Source of the DNA: a virus
Reading direction: 5' to 3' (one strand)
Length of the DNA: 38,600 nucleotides
Virus record (IMG/VR): IMGVR_UViG_3300009157_000009
Coordinates: 1 to 38,600 of that record
Numbering within the stretch: the first letter of the stretch is position 1; each line of letters begins with the position of its first letter. The notes under the pieces were generated by a model. It had not been told where the DNA came from. It was given only the letters and a program-made list of their open reading frames with translations, and ran no database searches. Both the position numbers and the translations under genes were made by a program. Shown one piece after another: positions 15,923 to 22,341 of this stretch.

Positions 15923-15951
15923 AGTATGACCCGGGGAGAGTTGAGTGTCCA
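15923..15951 (-). promoter_or_regulatory. Leftward promoter, twin of the one at 15601-15629
   Basis: On the minus strand there is a -35 TGGACA (15951-15946), 17 bases, and a -10 CATACT (15928-15923). The -35 region GCGTGGACACTCAACT is identical to that of the neighbouring promoter, and the early transcribed region (CTTGTG..GGGCG) is also shared. Confidence 0.55.
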
Positions 15952-16003
15952 CGCATCATGCACCGTCTCATGTCGATTTTGCGGGCGGTGTGCGCCGAGT
16001 AGG

Positions 16004-16067
16004 TGTTTCTGCGTGTAACATCCGTCGGGCGGCGGCGTCGGACAGGTAGGTGTTTACGACGGTAACA
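16004..16067. promoter_or_regulatory. Paired dyads, inverted copy of the 15281-15344 pair
   Basis: TGTTTCTGCGTGTAACA lies at 16004-16020 and TGTTTAC-GAC-GGTAACA at 16051-16067. Read on the minus strand, the order, the 47-base offset and the AAACACCTACCTGT flank repeat those of 15281-15344. Confidence 0.6.
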
Positions 16068-16086
16068 TTAAGGTCCCGCGAATCTG

Positions 16087-16605
16087 TCAGCCGGGGTTGG
16101 CAAACTCTCCGTGCAAGCGCGCGGCAGCTGCGCAGTAGGCCCGGTGGGCGTCCTCGGCGTCTCTGTACAGACCCAGCTGGCGCTTGCGGCCATGCGCGAC
16201 GATGCGGGCTTCCCATTTCCCGCAGTGGGCAACCCACACGACGCCCTTGTAGCCCGACGAGTTGCGCTTGCCGCGGCGCTTGTTTTGCGCGTTCTGGGCG
16301 TTCGTCGCCAGCCTCAGGTTGGCGCGCCTGTTGTCGAGCGGCTCGCCGTTGCGGTGGTCGACCTCCAGCTCGGCTGGCGCAGACAGGAGCGCTCGGTGTA
16401 GGCGCACCGTCCTCTGCGTGTCGCCGCCGTAGTCCGTGCGCACGGCGTACCAGTCGTTGTGGGGACCGCGGTACGCACACCAGCTCCACTGGCCAACCCA
16501 CGCCGCGTCAGCGCTGTCGACAAGCGACGTCTTCCCGCGCGTCAGGATGACGGTGTGCGTGCCGTCGCCGTTGTCGGCAAGAGGCCTTGCTGGCTTGCTG
16601 CGCAT
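16087..16605 (-). CDS. HNH endonuclease with AP2-like DNA-binding tail (homing-type)
   Basis: This protein has 172 residues. The HNH core spans about residues 65-103, with RLH at H70, VDHRNGE with H84, and N92/N96 in DNRRANLRLAT. Residues 116-165 (SSGYKGVVWV...KWEARI...LGLYRDAEDAHRAY) form an AP2-like DNA-binding domain. This HNH plus AP2 pairing is typical of free-standing phage homing endonucleases. It stands as a single gene between two dyad-bearing gaps. It probably nicks or cuts a phage or competitor site, helping its own spread. Confidence 0.85.
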   Translation of the reverse strand: MRSKPARPLADNGDGTHTVILTRGKTSLVDSADAAWVGQWSWCAYRGPHNDWYAVRTDYGGDTQRTVRLHRALLSAPAELEVDHRNGEPLDNRRANLRLATNAQNAQNKRRGKRNSSGYKGVVWVAHCGKWEARIVAHGRKRQLGLYRDAEDAHRAYCAAAARLHGEFANPG

Positions 16606-16636
16606 GCTCCACTCCGGATGTGTTTACGGCGGCGGC

Positions 16637-16948
16637 TCAGCGCAACGCAGCCTCGATGCGCGCCAGCGTGTCGATGGCAGGCCCGTCGCCGTGGGTGAGC
16701 GCCTCCCGCACGCGCTCGAGCGTCGCCAGGGCGGCGTCGCGGTCGCGCTTCTGCGTGAGCAGCACGTCGCGCTGGTCAGACACGAGCTGCTCGGCGCGGT
16801 TCCGCTCGTCCACGAGGCGTGCGATGGACCGCTCGTCAGCGACGTGGCCCGCCTCCAGCTCGGCCACGCGGGCGCGCAGGGTGGCGAGCTCGGCCCGCAG
16901 CTCTGCGTTCTCGCGCTCAGCGTTCTGCCAGATGTGGCTCATGCTCAT
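16637..16948 (-). CDS. Coiled-coil protein coupled to the exported protein
   Basis: This 103-residue protein starts with ATG at 16948 (or 16942), overlapping the upstream stop as ATGA. Residues 8-70 are a strong heptad coiled coil (NAERENAELRAELATLRARVAELEAG). No signal peptide or membrane segment is present. It is coupled to the exported Cys-rich protein. A spanin role is not supported, because it lacks a membrane anchor. A long upstream reading overlaps its neighbour and is not used. Confidence 0.6.
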   Translation of the reverse strand: MSMSHIWQNAERENAELRAELATLRARVAELEAGHVADERSIARLVDERNRAEQLVSDQRDVLLTQKRDRDAALATLERVREALTHGDGPAIDTLARIEAALR

Positions 16949-17580
16949 GGCGGCGCGGGGTTGTCCGCGCACTGGTTGTTCTGCGTCAACGCGAACACGT
17001 CGAGGAACGGCGCGATCGTGAACGGCACACACGCCGCCCGGGTCGCCGCGGTCGCGAAAAAGGTGGCATCGCATGCGTCCTGGAACGCCTCGCCGCACGC
17101 GTCCGTGGCGAGCCGCTCGAACAGGTCGGCCAGGCCCAGCCCGCCGAGGGCGATGGAGAGGTCGCAGTACAGCTGCGCCGAGATCTCGCCGATGAACTCG
17201 CCGTCAGCGATGCACGCGTCGTTGACGCAGGTGTCCTGCAGGTCGGTCACCTCGGCAACCAGGCCGGCGACCTGGCCGAGCACGTGACAGCGGACAGCGT
17301 CCGACACATCGGGCGGCACCACGATGCCATCGGCGATCGACACCACGGTCACCTGCAGCTCCGTGATGGCGTCGGGGTCGGCGCAGATATCGGCCGTGTC
17401 GAGCGTGGCGATGGCCTGCTCGGCCAGGCTGCGGCCCTTGCGCACGCCGAGCAGGAAGAACCTGACCTCGCGCACGGAGTCGCAGACAGCGGGGGCGGTC
17501 TGGGCGGCGGCGGGGGTTGGCGCGAGCGCGAAGCACGCGCACAGGGTGGTGATGATGAGCAGCGGGATGAACGGTCGCAT
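16945..17580 (-). CDS. Secreted or periplasmic Cys-rich protein
   Basis: This 211-residue protein has a clear Sec signal peptide (MRPFIPLLIITTLCACFALAPTPAAAQ, cut after about residue 26). The mature part is acidic and contains about 11 cysteines (for example CDSV, DICAD, RCHV, DTCVNDAC, LYCD, DACGEAFQDAC), so disulfide bonds are likely. No enzyme motif was recognised. RBS AGGAGG lies just upstream. Two dyads (17595-17646) sit in its promoter region. A surface or periplasmic lysogenic-conversion factor is a guess; the neighbouring lipoprotein gene fits such a theme. Confidence 0.65.
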   Translation of the reverse strand: MRPFIPLLIITTLCACFALAPTPAAAQTAPAVCDSVREVRFFLLGVRKGRSLAEQAIATLDTADICADPDAITELQVTVVSIADGIVVPPDVSDAVRCHVLGQVAGLVAEVTDLQDTCVNDACIADGEFIGEISAQLYCDLSIALGGLGLADLFERLATDACGEAFQDACDATFFATAATRAACVPFTIAPFLDVFALTQNNQCADNPAPP

Positions 17581-17594
17581 GGGGGAACCTCCTG

Positions 17595-17646
17595 ATGTAG
17601 ACAGCGTCTACATTCGCTTGGCCGAGAGAAGTTTACAGTGCCAACA
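17595..17646. promoter_or_regulatory. Operator pair upstream of the exported-protein operon (island right end)
   Basis: A perfect dyad TGTAGAC-AGC-GTCTACA lies at 17596-17612 (inverse copy of 14068-14084). A second, weaker dyad AGTTTAC-AGT-GCCAACA at 17630-17646 is followed by ATTAAGCTGCCCG, the common flank. Together they fill most of the 93-base gap before the exported-protein gene. Confidence 0.65.
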
Positions 17647-17673
17647 TTAAGCTGCCCGAAGTTTGGCGCGCAG

Positions 17674-18258
17674 TCATTCGGCAGCCTCCGCGTTTCTCGG
17701 CGCGTGCTCTTCGGCCAGGGCGAGCAGCTCGGACCCACGCATGCCAAGCCCGGCGGCGACCTGCACGAGCGTCGCCAGGTTGGGCGCGCCATCGCGGCGA
17801 AGCATCGTCAGGATGGCCTGGCGGGACACCCCGCTGCGCCGCGCTGTGTGGCTCAGGGTCGTGACCAGTTCGCGCAGCGCCAAGGCCAGCCCCATGGCGA
17901 CGTCGGCCGAGAGCGCTTGGCGCTGGCGCGTGATGGCGCGGACCTGCGCTGGCGACAGGTCACGGGCAGCGCGCGGGCCCCACGCAAGGTTGGCGCGCGT
18001 GACGTTCGCGACGTCGCCGTCGAGGTGGATGGGCGCCCAGCCCGAGCACGGCCGTGGCCCCGCCCAGGCGCGCAGCACGAGGGTGGCGACAGGGCGCACG
18101 TGTCTGCGCTTGCCGTCGCAGACGCTGATCCACGGGGCGCCCGTCTTGCCAGGCTGCCCGGTGCGGACGCGCATCGAGTGTGCGTGGCGCACGCGCCCCA
18201 GGTCGCTCACCTCGTAGCGCGTGAACTCCGGGATGCGTCGCCAGCGCTCAGCGGCCAT
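17674..18258 (-). CDS. NUMOD4-degenerate HNH-HTH fusion, candidate regulator
   Basis: This 194-residue protein starts with ATG at 18258, overlapping the upstream gene. Residues 5-27 are a NUMOD4 motif (WRRIPEFTRYEVSDLGRVR). Residues 50-94 align with an HNH_3 core (LRAWAGPRP, PIHLDGDVANVTRANLAW): the middle His78 is present, but by my alignment the first catalytic His is Ala58. Residues about 125-185 are an XRE-type helix-turn-helix (TARRSGVSRQAILTMLRRDG...LATLVQVAAGLG). It resembles a homing endonuclease turned into a DNA-binding protein, and it lies next to the dyads at 17595-17646. A still-active nuclease cannot be ruled out. Confidence 0.7.
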   Translation of the reverse strand: MAAERWRRIPEFTRYEVSDLGRVRHAHSMRVRTGQPGKTGAPWISVCDGKRRHVRPVATLVLRAWAGPRPCSGWAPIHLDGDVANVTRANLAWGPRAARDLSPAQVRAITRQRQALSADVAMGLALALRELVTTLSHTARRSGVSRQAILTMLRRDGAPNLATLVQVAAGLGMRGSELLALAEEHAPRNAEAAE

Positions 18259-18637
18259 GACGCCCCTCCTCCTCGTCGTCGAAGGGCAGGCCGGCCGCCA
18301 CGCGAGCCTTGGTGCGGAAGTCCCGCCAGCGGCCGCGCTCCTCGGGCGTGGGCGGCTCGAGCTCGCCCATGGCCCGGAGCTCGCGGGTCGCGAGGCTCGG
18401 CCGGTGGATGGCCGCGCTGTCCGTGAGCGCGTCGGCGTAGGCGCAGGGGTCCGCGAGTTCGTGCAGCTCGCCCAGGGCCAGGCCCCAGCGCCACACGACG
18501 CAGGAGTCATGGCGCCGGCTGTCCGCGACCTCGAGGGCGCCCCGGAAGCGCGACCTGGGCAGGTAGGCGGCGCACGCGTCGAGGCTCGCCCGCACGTCGT
18601 CCCAGTGCCACTGGCCGGCGTAAGCGAGCGGTCTCAT
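18248..18637 (-). CDS. Hypothetical protein
   Basis: This 129-residue protein starts with ATG at 18637, behind AGGAG six bases upstream and overlapping the stop of the previous gene (ATGA). It is helical, with WHWDDVRASLDACAAYLPRSRF at the start and an acidic end (DDEEEG). It has no signal peptide. It lies in the short leftward run after the integrase. No family was recognised. Confidence 0.55.
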   Translation of the reverse strand: MRPLAYAGQWHWDDVRASLDACAAYLPRSRFRGALEVADSRRHDSCVVWRWGLALGELHELADPCAYADALTDSAAIHRPSLATRELRAMGELEPPTPEERGRWRDFRTKARVAAGLPFDDEEEGRHGR

Positions 18638-18876
18638 CGGCACTCCTGGAGAGACCAGAAGAAGAAGGTCCCAGACCGCGCGCCATCGTCGACTTGCCAA
18701 ACGGTCACGTAGTCGTCACCGGAGGGGCCGCACAAGGCTGCCGTCGCGTAGACGCGCACGCGGCGGTCGTCTCGCAGGCCGATATACTCCCAGTTGCCAA
18801 AGCCACCGCCGCGCTCGGCCGTCCATGCCCAGTCGGGGTGCTCCTTGCGAAGCCTGGCGATGCCCATCCTCACCAC
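18634..18876 (-). CDS. Hypothetical small protein
   Basis: This 80-residue protein starts with GTG at 18876, with GGGAGG five bases upstream; GTG at 18873 or ATG at 18867 are alternatives. The sequence is compact and beta-rich (GNWEYIGLRDDRRVRVYATAALCGPSGDDYVTVWQVDD). It overlaps the genes on both sides. Its function is unknown. Confidence 0.55.
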   Translation of the reverse strand: MVRMGIARLRKEHPDWAWTAERGGGFGNWEYIGLRDDRRVRVYATAALCGPSGDDYVTVWQVDDGARSGTFFFWSLQECR

Positions 18877-19139
18877 CGGCGCCTCCCGTCGTTGTCGGGT
18901 CGGACGTAGGCGAGGCCTCGCGGCACCAGGCGCAGGCGGCGCTCGGCGCGTGCGACGTCGAGGGCTGTGGGGCGCTCGAGGGCGTCAGGGTGATGCGCGT
19001 CAGCCTTGGTTCCGAGCAGCGCCGAAACCTGCTGCGATTCCGCATGGTTTGGCGCTCTTACCCGCGGCTTCGTAATGCGCAGGTCAGGAATTCGAGTTTC
19101 CTTCCGGGCTCCCAATGATTCCGATAACTTATCAGTCAC
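18870..19139 (-). CDS. Doubtful small gene reading through attP
   Basis: This reading frame has 89 codons from ATG 19139. Residues about 9-28 (GARKETRIPDLRITKPRVRA) are the antisense translation of the tRNA-like attP core, a well-known false-protein signature. The C-terminal part (about residues 45-89) ends in a stop overlapping the next start, as real genes here do. A shorter real gene, or a gene whose N-terminus changes on integration, is possible. Confidence 0.25.
   Translation of the reverse strand: MTDKLSESLGARKETRIPDLRITKPRVRAPNHAESQQVSALLGTKADAHHPDALERPTALDVARAERRLRLVPRGLAYVRPDNDGRRRW
19066..19114 (+). other. attP: Putative attP core: 3' half of a tRNA-Thr(CGT)-like sequence
   Basis: On the plus strand an anticodon-loop-like TTCGTAA (anticodon CGT at 19071-19073) is followed by a perfect T-arm: stem AGGAA (19086-19090), loop TTCGAGT, stem TTCCT (19098-19102). 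Next come an acceptor 3' strand TCCGGGC (19103-19109) and TCCCA. No matching 5' half is nearby, so this is a tRNA fragment. It lies 43 bases past the integrase stop, the usual place for attP. Exact core ends need the host tRNA gene. Confidence 0.7.
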
Positions 19140-19157
19140 GGCTTGCCTCCCACCGCA

Positions 19158-20543
19158 TCACCCCTCATCACCTTTTGCACCACTCTTCGCCATCGCCTTG
19201 AGCGCCGCCTTGGATTCCTTGGCGGCGCGTCGAGCGAGTATGCCGAGCGCGAGCATGTACCGCTCTGTGGCGTCCGAGTCCTGGTGCCCGAGCTGGCTCT
19301 GGACCTCCTCGCGCGACCACTCCCGCCCGCCCGTGAAGAGGGGCGTGCCGAGCAAGAGGTGGCAGGCGCAGGTGTGCCGGAGGGCGTAAAGCGGGACGTC
19401 TCGCTTGATGCCGAGCTTCGACCGCCAGCCGGGCGTGACCGTGAGCTCGCCCTTGCTCTGGCGCTTCTCCCCGTAGAGACGGCGCAGGTGCTTGGCCTGG
19501 TGGCCGTTGACGCTCGCCTTCTTTGGCCGCGTGGAGTCGGCGCTGAGTGAGCCGTCCTCGGTGTTGTCGACCCACCAGGTCCGGGTCCGGCGCTCCTTCT
19601 TGTCCTGCCAGCCGCCGTCGTAGTCGCGCGCGTAGATCCGCTCGGTGCCGTCCCGGTTCTTGCCGGCGGGGAAGATGAGCCCCTTCGTCGGCCGGCCGCT
19701 GGCAAGCCACCACTCCTTCAGGACGGCGAGCAGCTGGGGCAGCGGGTGCACCGTGTAGTCGTGGTTCTCAAGGCTCGAGGTCTTTGTGCTCGTGAACCGG
19801 ATCGTCTCGGCAAGCCAGTCCACGCACTCCCACCGCACGTGCCACACGTCCCTCGGTCGAGCGCCCGCCACCATCAACATCACGAACATGGCTTTGCGGA
19901 GCAGGGGCAGACGTCCGGACGGTGCCTCGAGAATCTTGCGCGTCTCGTCTTCGCGCAGGTAGTCCAGGATGTTGCGGTTCGTCTTGAGCTTCACCTCGGT
20001 GCACTCGCTGATCTTCACGTGCTTGGCCGGGTTGTGCGTCACGTACTCGCGCTCTGGCATCGCGCCCCAGCGGTACACGCGACGCACAAGCGACAGCGCG
20101 CTTGCGAGCGTCGGGCGCGTAGGGATCTCGCCCGCGCTCGCTCCGCTCTTGATGGGCGTCTTTGCCATCTGCGCGATCCACACGCGGACGTGGCGCTCGT
20201 TTACCTGGGTGGCGGGAAAGTTTGCGAACTCGGCCGTCTCGACGACACGATACCGCCAGCGGTCGATGTCCTTGTCCCCCGTGAGACACATGTACCCCAT
20301 CTGCGCGACGGTGAGAATGCCGGGGTCCATGCGAACCTGGGCGCCCGTCTCCTTCGCCTTCTCGGCGCGCGCCTCGTAGTAGGCGTGGCGCAGGGCCACC
20401 GCTTCCTCGAACGTGTCGCGGGTGCCAAGCGATTGTTGCTGGCCGTCAATCTTGACGAGCGCCTGGTAGCGCGTCGTGCCATTGGCGAGCTTCGTCTCGC
20501 GAATGCCGCGAGGTTTCTTGGGGGCTTTGGGCTTGCGCGGCAT
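19158..20543 (-). CDS. int: Tyrosine recombinase (integrase)
   Basis: This 461-residue protein has an N-terminal arm- and core-binding part (residues 1-190). The catalytic domain holds box I Arg229 (VAGARPRDVW), Lys254 (TSTKT), box II YALRHT with Arg389 and His390, His420 (SQLGHQ) and the nucleophile Tyr429 (TERYM). The first His of the HxxR motif is Tyr386, a known variant. It catalyses site-specific integration and excision, probably at tRNA-Thr using the attP next to its 3' end. A small gene ends one base before its start region (TAA at 20545), so the two are likely coupled. No excisionase was recognised. Confidence 0.93.
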   Translation of the reverse strand: MPRKPKAPKKPRGIRETKLANGTTRYQALVKIDGQQQSLGTRDTFEEAVALRHAYYEARAEKAKETGAQVRMDPGILTVAQMGYMCLTGDKDIDRWRYRVVETAEFANFPATQVNERHVRVWIAQMAKTPIKSGASAGEIPTRPTLASALSLVRRVYRWGAMPEREYVTHNPAKHVKISECTEVKLKTNRNILDYLREDETRKILEAPSGRLPLLRKAMFVMLMVAGARPRDVWHVRWECVDWLAETIRFTSTKTSSLENHDYTVHPLPQLLAVLKEWWLASGRPTKGLIFPAGKNRDGTERIYARDYDGGWQDKKERRTRTWWVDNTEDGSLSADSTRPKKASVNGHQAKHLRRLYGEKRQSKGELTVTPGWRSKLGIKRDVPLYALRHTCACHLLLGTPLFTGGREWSREEVQSQLGHQDSDATERYMLALGILARRAAKESKAALKAMAKSGAKGDEG

Positions 20544-20544
20544 C

Positions 20545-20784
20545 TTAGAGTTTCAACTTCCCTCGCATGCGTTCGATGGTCGCACGCGCCTCATCCGTGG
20601 TCGGCCCGACCTTGCGCGCGGCGCGGCGGGCGGTGTCCTCGGCCTGCGCCAGGCGGCGCTCCTCGTACTGCGTGATCAGGGCGAGCTGGCGGGTCACGCT
20701 CTCTAGCGCGTCCACGATGCGCCGGAAGTCGTCCGCGGGCACTGCCACCGTCTCATCGGCGACTTTCTTCGCAGGCTCACCCAT
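20545..20784 (-). CDS. Small coiled-coil protein upstream of int
   Basis: This 79-residue protein is almost entirely helical and charged: DDFRRIVDALESVTRQLALITQYEERRLAQAEDTARRAARK. RBS GGAGGG. It ends directly before the integrase start. It has no winged-helix signature typical of excisionases, so although the place is suggestive, its role is unknown. Confidence 0.6.
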   Translation of the reverse strand: MGEPAKKVADETVAVPADDFRRIVDALESVTRQLALITQYEERRLAQAEDTARRAARKVGPTTDEARATIERMRGKLKL

Positions 20785-21088
20785 CTCGCCCTCCAGTCAC
20801 CTGTGGCTTGTCGAGCCGCCCGACCGCATCGGCGAGCGTCCCCCGGCTCGTAATCTTGCAGCGGCTCACGCCCCAGAGCGTCACGCCGCTTGCCTTGCGC
20901 AGGGCCACCATATGCACCTCGCGCTCCCGCAGCGCCCGCTCAGCAGCCTCGAGTACGCCCGCAGGCGAGAGCCGCGCAGCCAGCGCCTCGAGCACCTCAC
21001 GCGGGCCTGCCAGACCGCACGCGGGACAGGCCTGGTCGCCGTACTCGTCGTCGGCGTGCATGGGCTCCGCGCAGTGCGGGCAGGTCAT
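20777..21088 (-). CDS. Zinc-ribbon protein with helical tail
   Basis: This protein has 103 residues. The N-terminus has CPHC (3-6) and CPAC (about 21-24), giving a four-Cys zinc ribbon. The rest is helical (REVLEALAARLSPAGVLEAAERALRERE) and then beta (HMVALRKASGVTLW). The start at 21088 overlaps the previous stop (ATGA). It belongs to the coupled early run. Its function is unknown. Confidence 0.6.
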   Translation of the reverse strand: MTCPHCAEPMHADDEYGDQACPACGLAGPREVLEALAARLSPAGVLEAAERALREREVHMVALRKASGVTLWGVSRCKITSRGTLADAVGRLDKPQVTGGRDG

Positions 21089-21360
21089 AGCTCGTCCTCC
21101 CGGAGCTGCCTGCGCGGGCCGTGGCGCAGTGCCGTTGCGTAGAACGACGGCGACCAGTCGATCCGCACTTGGAACTGCGTCACCGCGCCATGCGGGTCGC
21201 GTACGGTCACCACGACCTCGCCAGGCCACGAGCCGCCGCTGTCCGCGAACCGGCGGTCGCAGTAGTCCGATGCGGCCTCCTCGGCCCAGCAGGCGGTGAC
21301 GCTCTCGCCGTCCTCGTCGTTCTCCCAGTCCGGGATCCAGCAGTGGTAGCGCTCGTCCAT
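21085..21360 (-). CDS. Hypothetical acidic protein
   Basis: This protein has 91 residues from ATG 21360; a GTG one codon upstream is possible. The N-terminus is acidic (PDWENDEDGES), followed by a helix (VTACWAEEAASDYCDRRF) and strands (GEVVVTVRDPHGAVTQFQVRIDW). It resembles small early-region phage proteins in general form only. It is coupled at both ends. Its function is unknown. Confidence 0.55.
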   Translation of the reverse strand: MDERYHCWIPDWENDEDGESVTACWAEEAASDYCDRRFADSGGSWPGEVVVTVRDPHGAVTQFQVRIDWSPSFYATALRHGPRRQLREDEL

Positions 21361-21767
21361 CACTCGCCTCCCGCCTCGCTGCCCTCAGCAGTGCCGGCAC
21401 AGCCCCAGTCCGCCTCGTCCCAGGGCGACACGCCGCGGCGGATGGCGTCCCACTCGGCGTCGTTCGGCGGCCTGAACGTGCCGACCAGCTCACTGTCGTC
21501 CGCACCGCTCTCACGGTCGCGCCAGCAACGCACCGTCCCCTCCCAGATGCTCACGCCGGGCGGCGCGTCATCGAGGCCGAGGTCGACCAGGTGGCTGCCC
21601 AGTTGGTCCATGTCGCAAGCAACGGCTGGGCCGCCCGTGAAGAGCACGCAGCCGCCGCCGCACTCGCGGTTTGCGACCACGGCGAAGCTAGGCTTGTCCC
21701 ACGCGCTGAGCGGGTAGCCGCCCCAGCCGATCGTGGTCTTGCCCTTGCCGGGGTAGCGCTCGCCCAT
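21360..21767 (-). CDS. Hypothetical protein
   Basis: This 135-residue protein starts with ATG at 21767, sharing its A with the upstream stop (TGATG). It begins MGERYPGKGKTTIGWGGYP, has a Cys-containing ANRECGGGCVLF loop and an acidic, Trp-containing C-terminus (SPWDEADWGCAG). It is likely cytosolic. No family was recognised. Confidence 0.5.
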   Translation of the reverse strand: MGERYPGKGKTTIGWGGYPLSAWDKPSFAVVANRECGGGCVLFTGGPAVACDMDQLGSHLVDLGLDDAPPGVSIWEGTVRCWRDRESGADDSELVGTFRPPNDAEWDAIRRGVSPWDEADWGCAGTAEGSEAGGE

Positions 21768-22093
21768 CACTCGCCTCCCGTCTTGCTGCCCTTCGCACCC
21801 GCAGCCCGCGCGACCACGAACCACGCCAGCAGGTCCAGCACGTCGCTGGCCGTAGCGCCCTCCGCGTACCGTGCCTCGCACCGCGCCAGCAGCTGCTGCA
21901 CGTCCGCGAGCGGCACGCAGCCCGCGTGCTCGACCGGGCCCAGCGCCACAGCACGCAGCGACGCGATCTCGTCGCGGGCATGCTCGAGCGCCCGCTCGGC
22001 GTTCAGGGCGCGCGTCTCCAGTTCGAGCGCGGCCAGGGCAGCGCGGCGGCGCTCCTCGGCGTAGGTAGCGTCGAAGTCGTGGCCGTTCGTCAT
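21767..22093 (-). CDS. Hypothetical helical protein
   Basis: This 108-residue protein is from ATG 22093. Residues 10-60 form one long helix rich in A, E and R (YAEERRRAALAALELETRALNAERALEHARDEIASL), probably a coiled coil. A second helical part ends in AAGAKGSKTGGE. It overlaps the stop of the upstream gene (ATGA). Its function is unknown. Confidence 0.55.
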   Translation of the reverse strand: MTNGHDFDATYAEERRRAALAALELETRALNAERALEHARDEIASLRAVALGPVEHAGCVPLADVQQLLARCEARYAEGATASDVLDLLAWFVVARAAGAKGSKTGGE

Positions 22094-22341
22094 GTGTTCT
22101 CCACTGCTGTGAGCACACGGTGAAAGCCTGCGTGGTCCTCGGTTTGGTCCATCAGGCACACCAGATACGCAGCGAGGAGCAGAGCGTCCTCACGCGAGAG
22201 CCGCGGCGGCAAGGGGAACAGCAACACCAACTTATCGCCTGTGGCCGCAACGCCGAAACGGTTCAGCGTGCAGACATGCGCGGATGCGCCGCCTTCGCTC
22301 CACTCGTCGCCGCAGTGGCGGCACTTGTGCTCATCTGTCAT
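22090..22341 (-). CDS. Small protein with N-terminal zinc finger
   Basis: This 83-residue protein has CRHC (7-10) and a later H-x-C pair in GGASAHVC (about 22-24), able to bind zinc with mixed Cys/His ligands. The rest is helical (REDALLLAAYLVCLMDQTED). It is coupled on both sides. Its function is unknown. Confidence 0.55.
   Translation of the reverse strand: MTDEHKCRHCGDEWSEGGASAHVCTLNRFGVAATGDKLVLLFPLPPRLSREDALLLAAYLVCLMDQTEDHAGFHRVLTAVENT

Noticed and set aside
14067-17646. CRISPR array or transposon ends made from the repeated dyads
   Set aside because: The copies are unevenly spaced, lie one or two per gap, and there is no transposase or target duplication.
19043-19139. A complete tRNA gene
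   Set aside because: Only the anticodon loop, T-arm and acceptor 3' strand are present. The anticodon stem pairs poorly and there is no D-arm or 5' acceptor strand.
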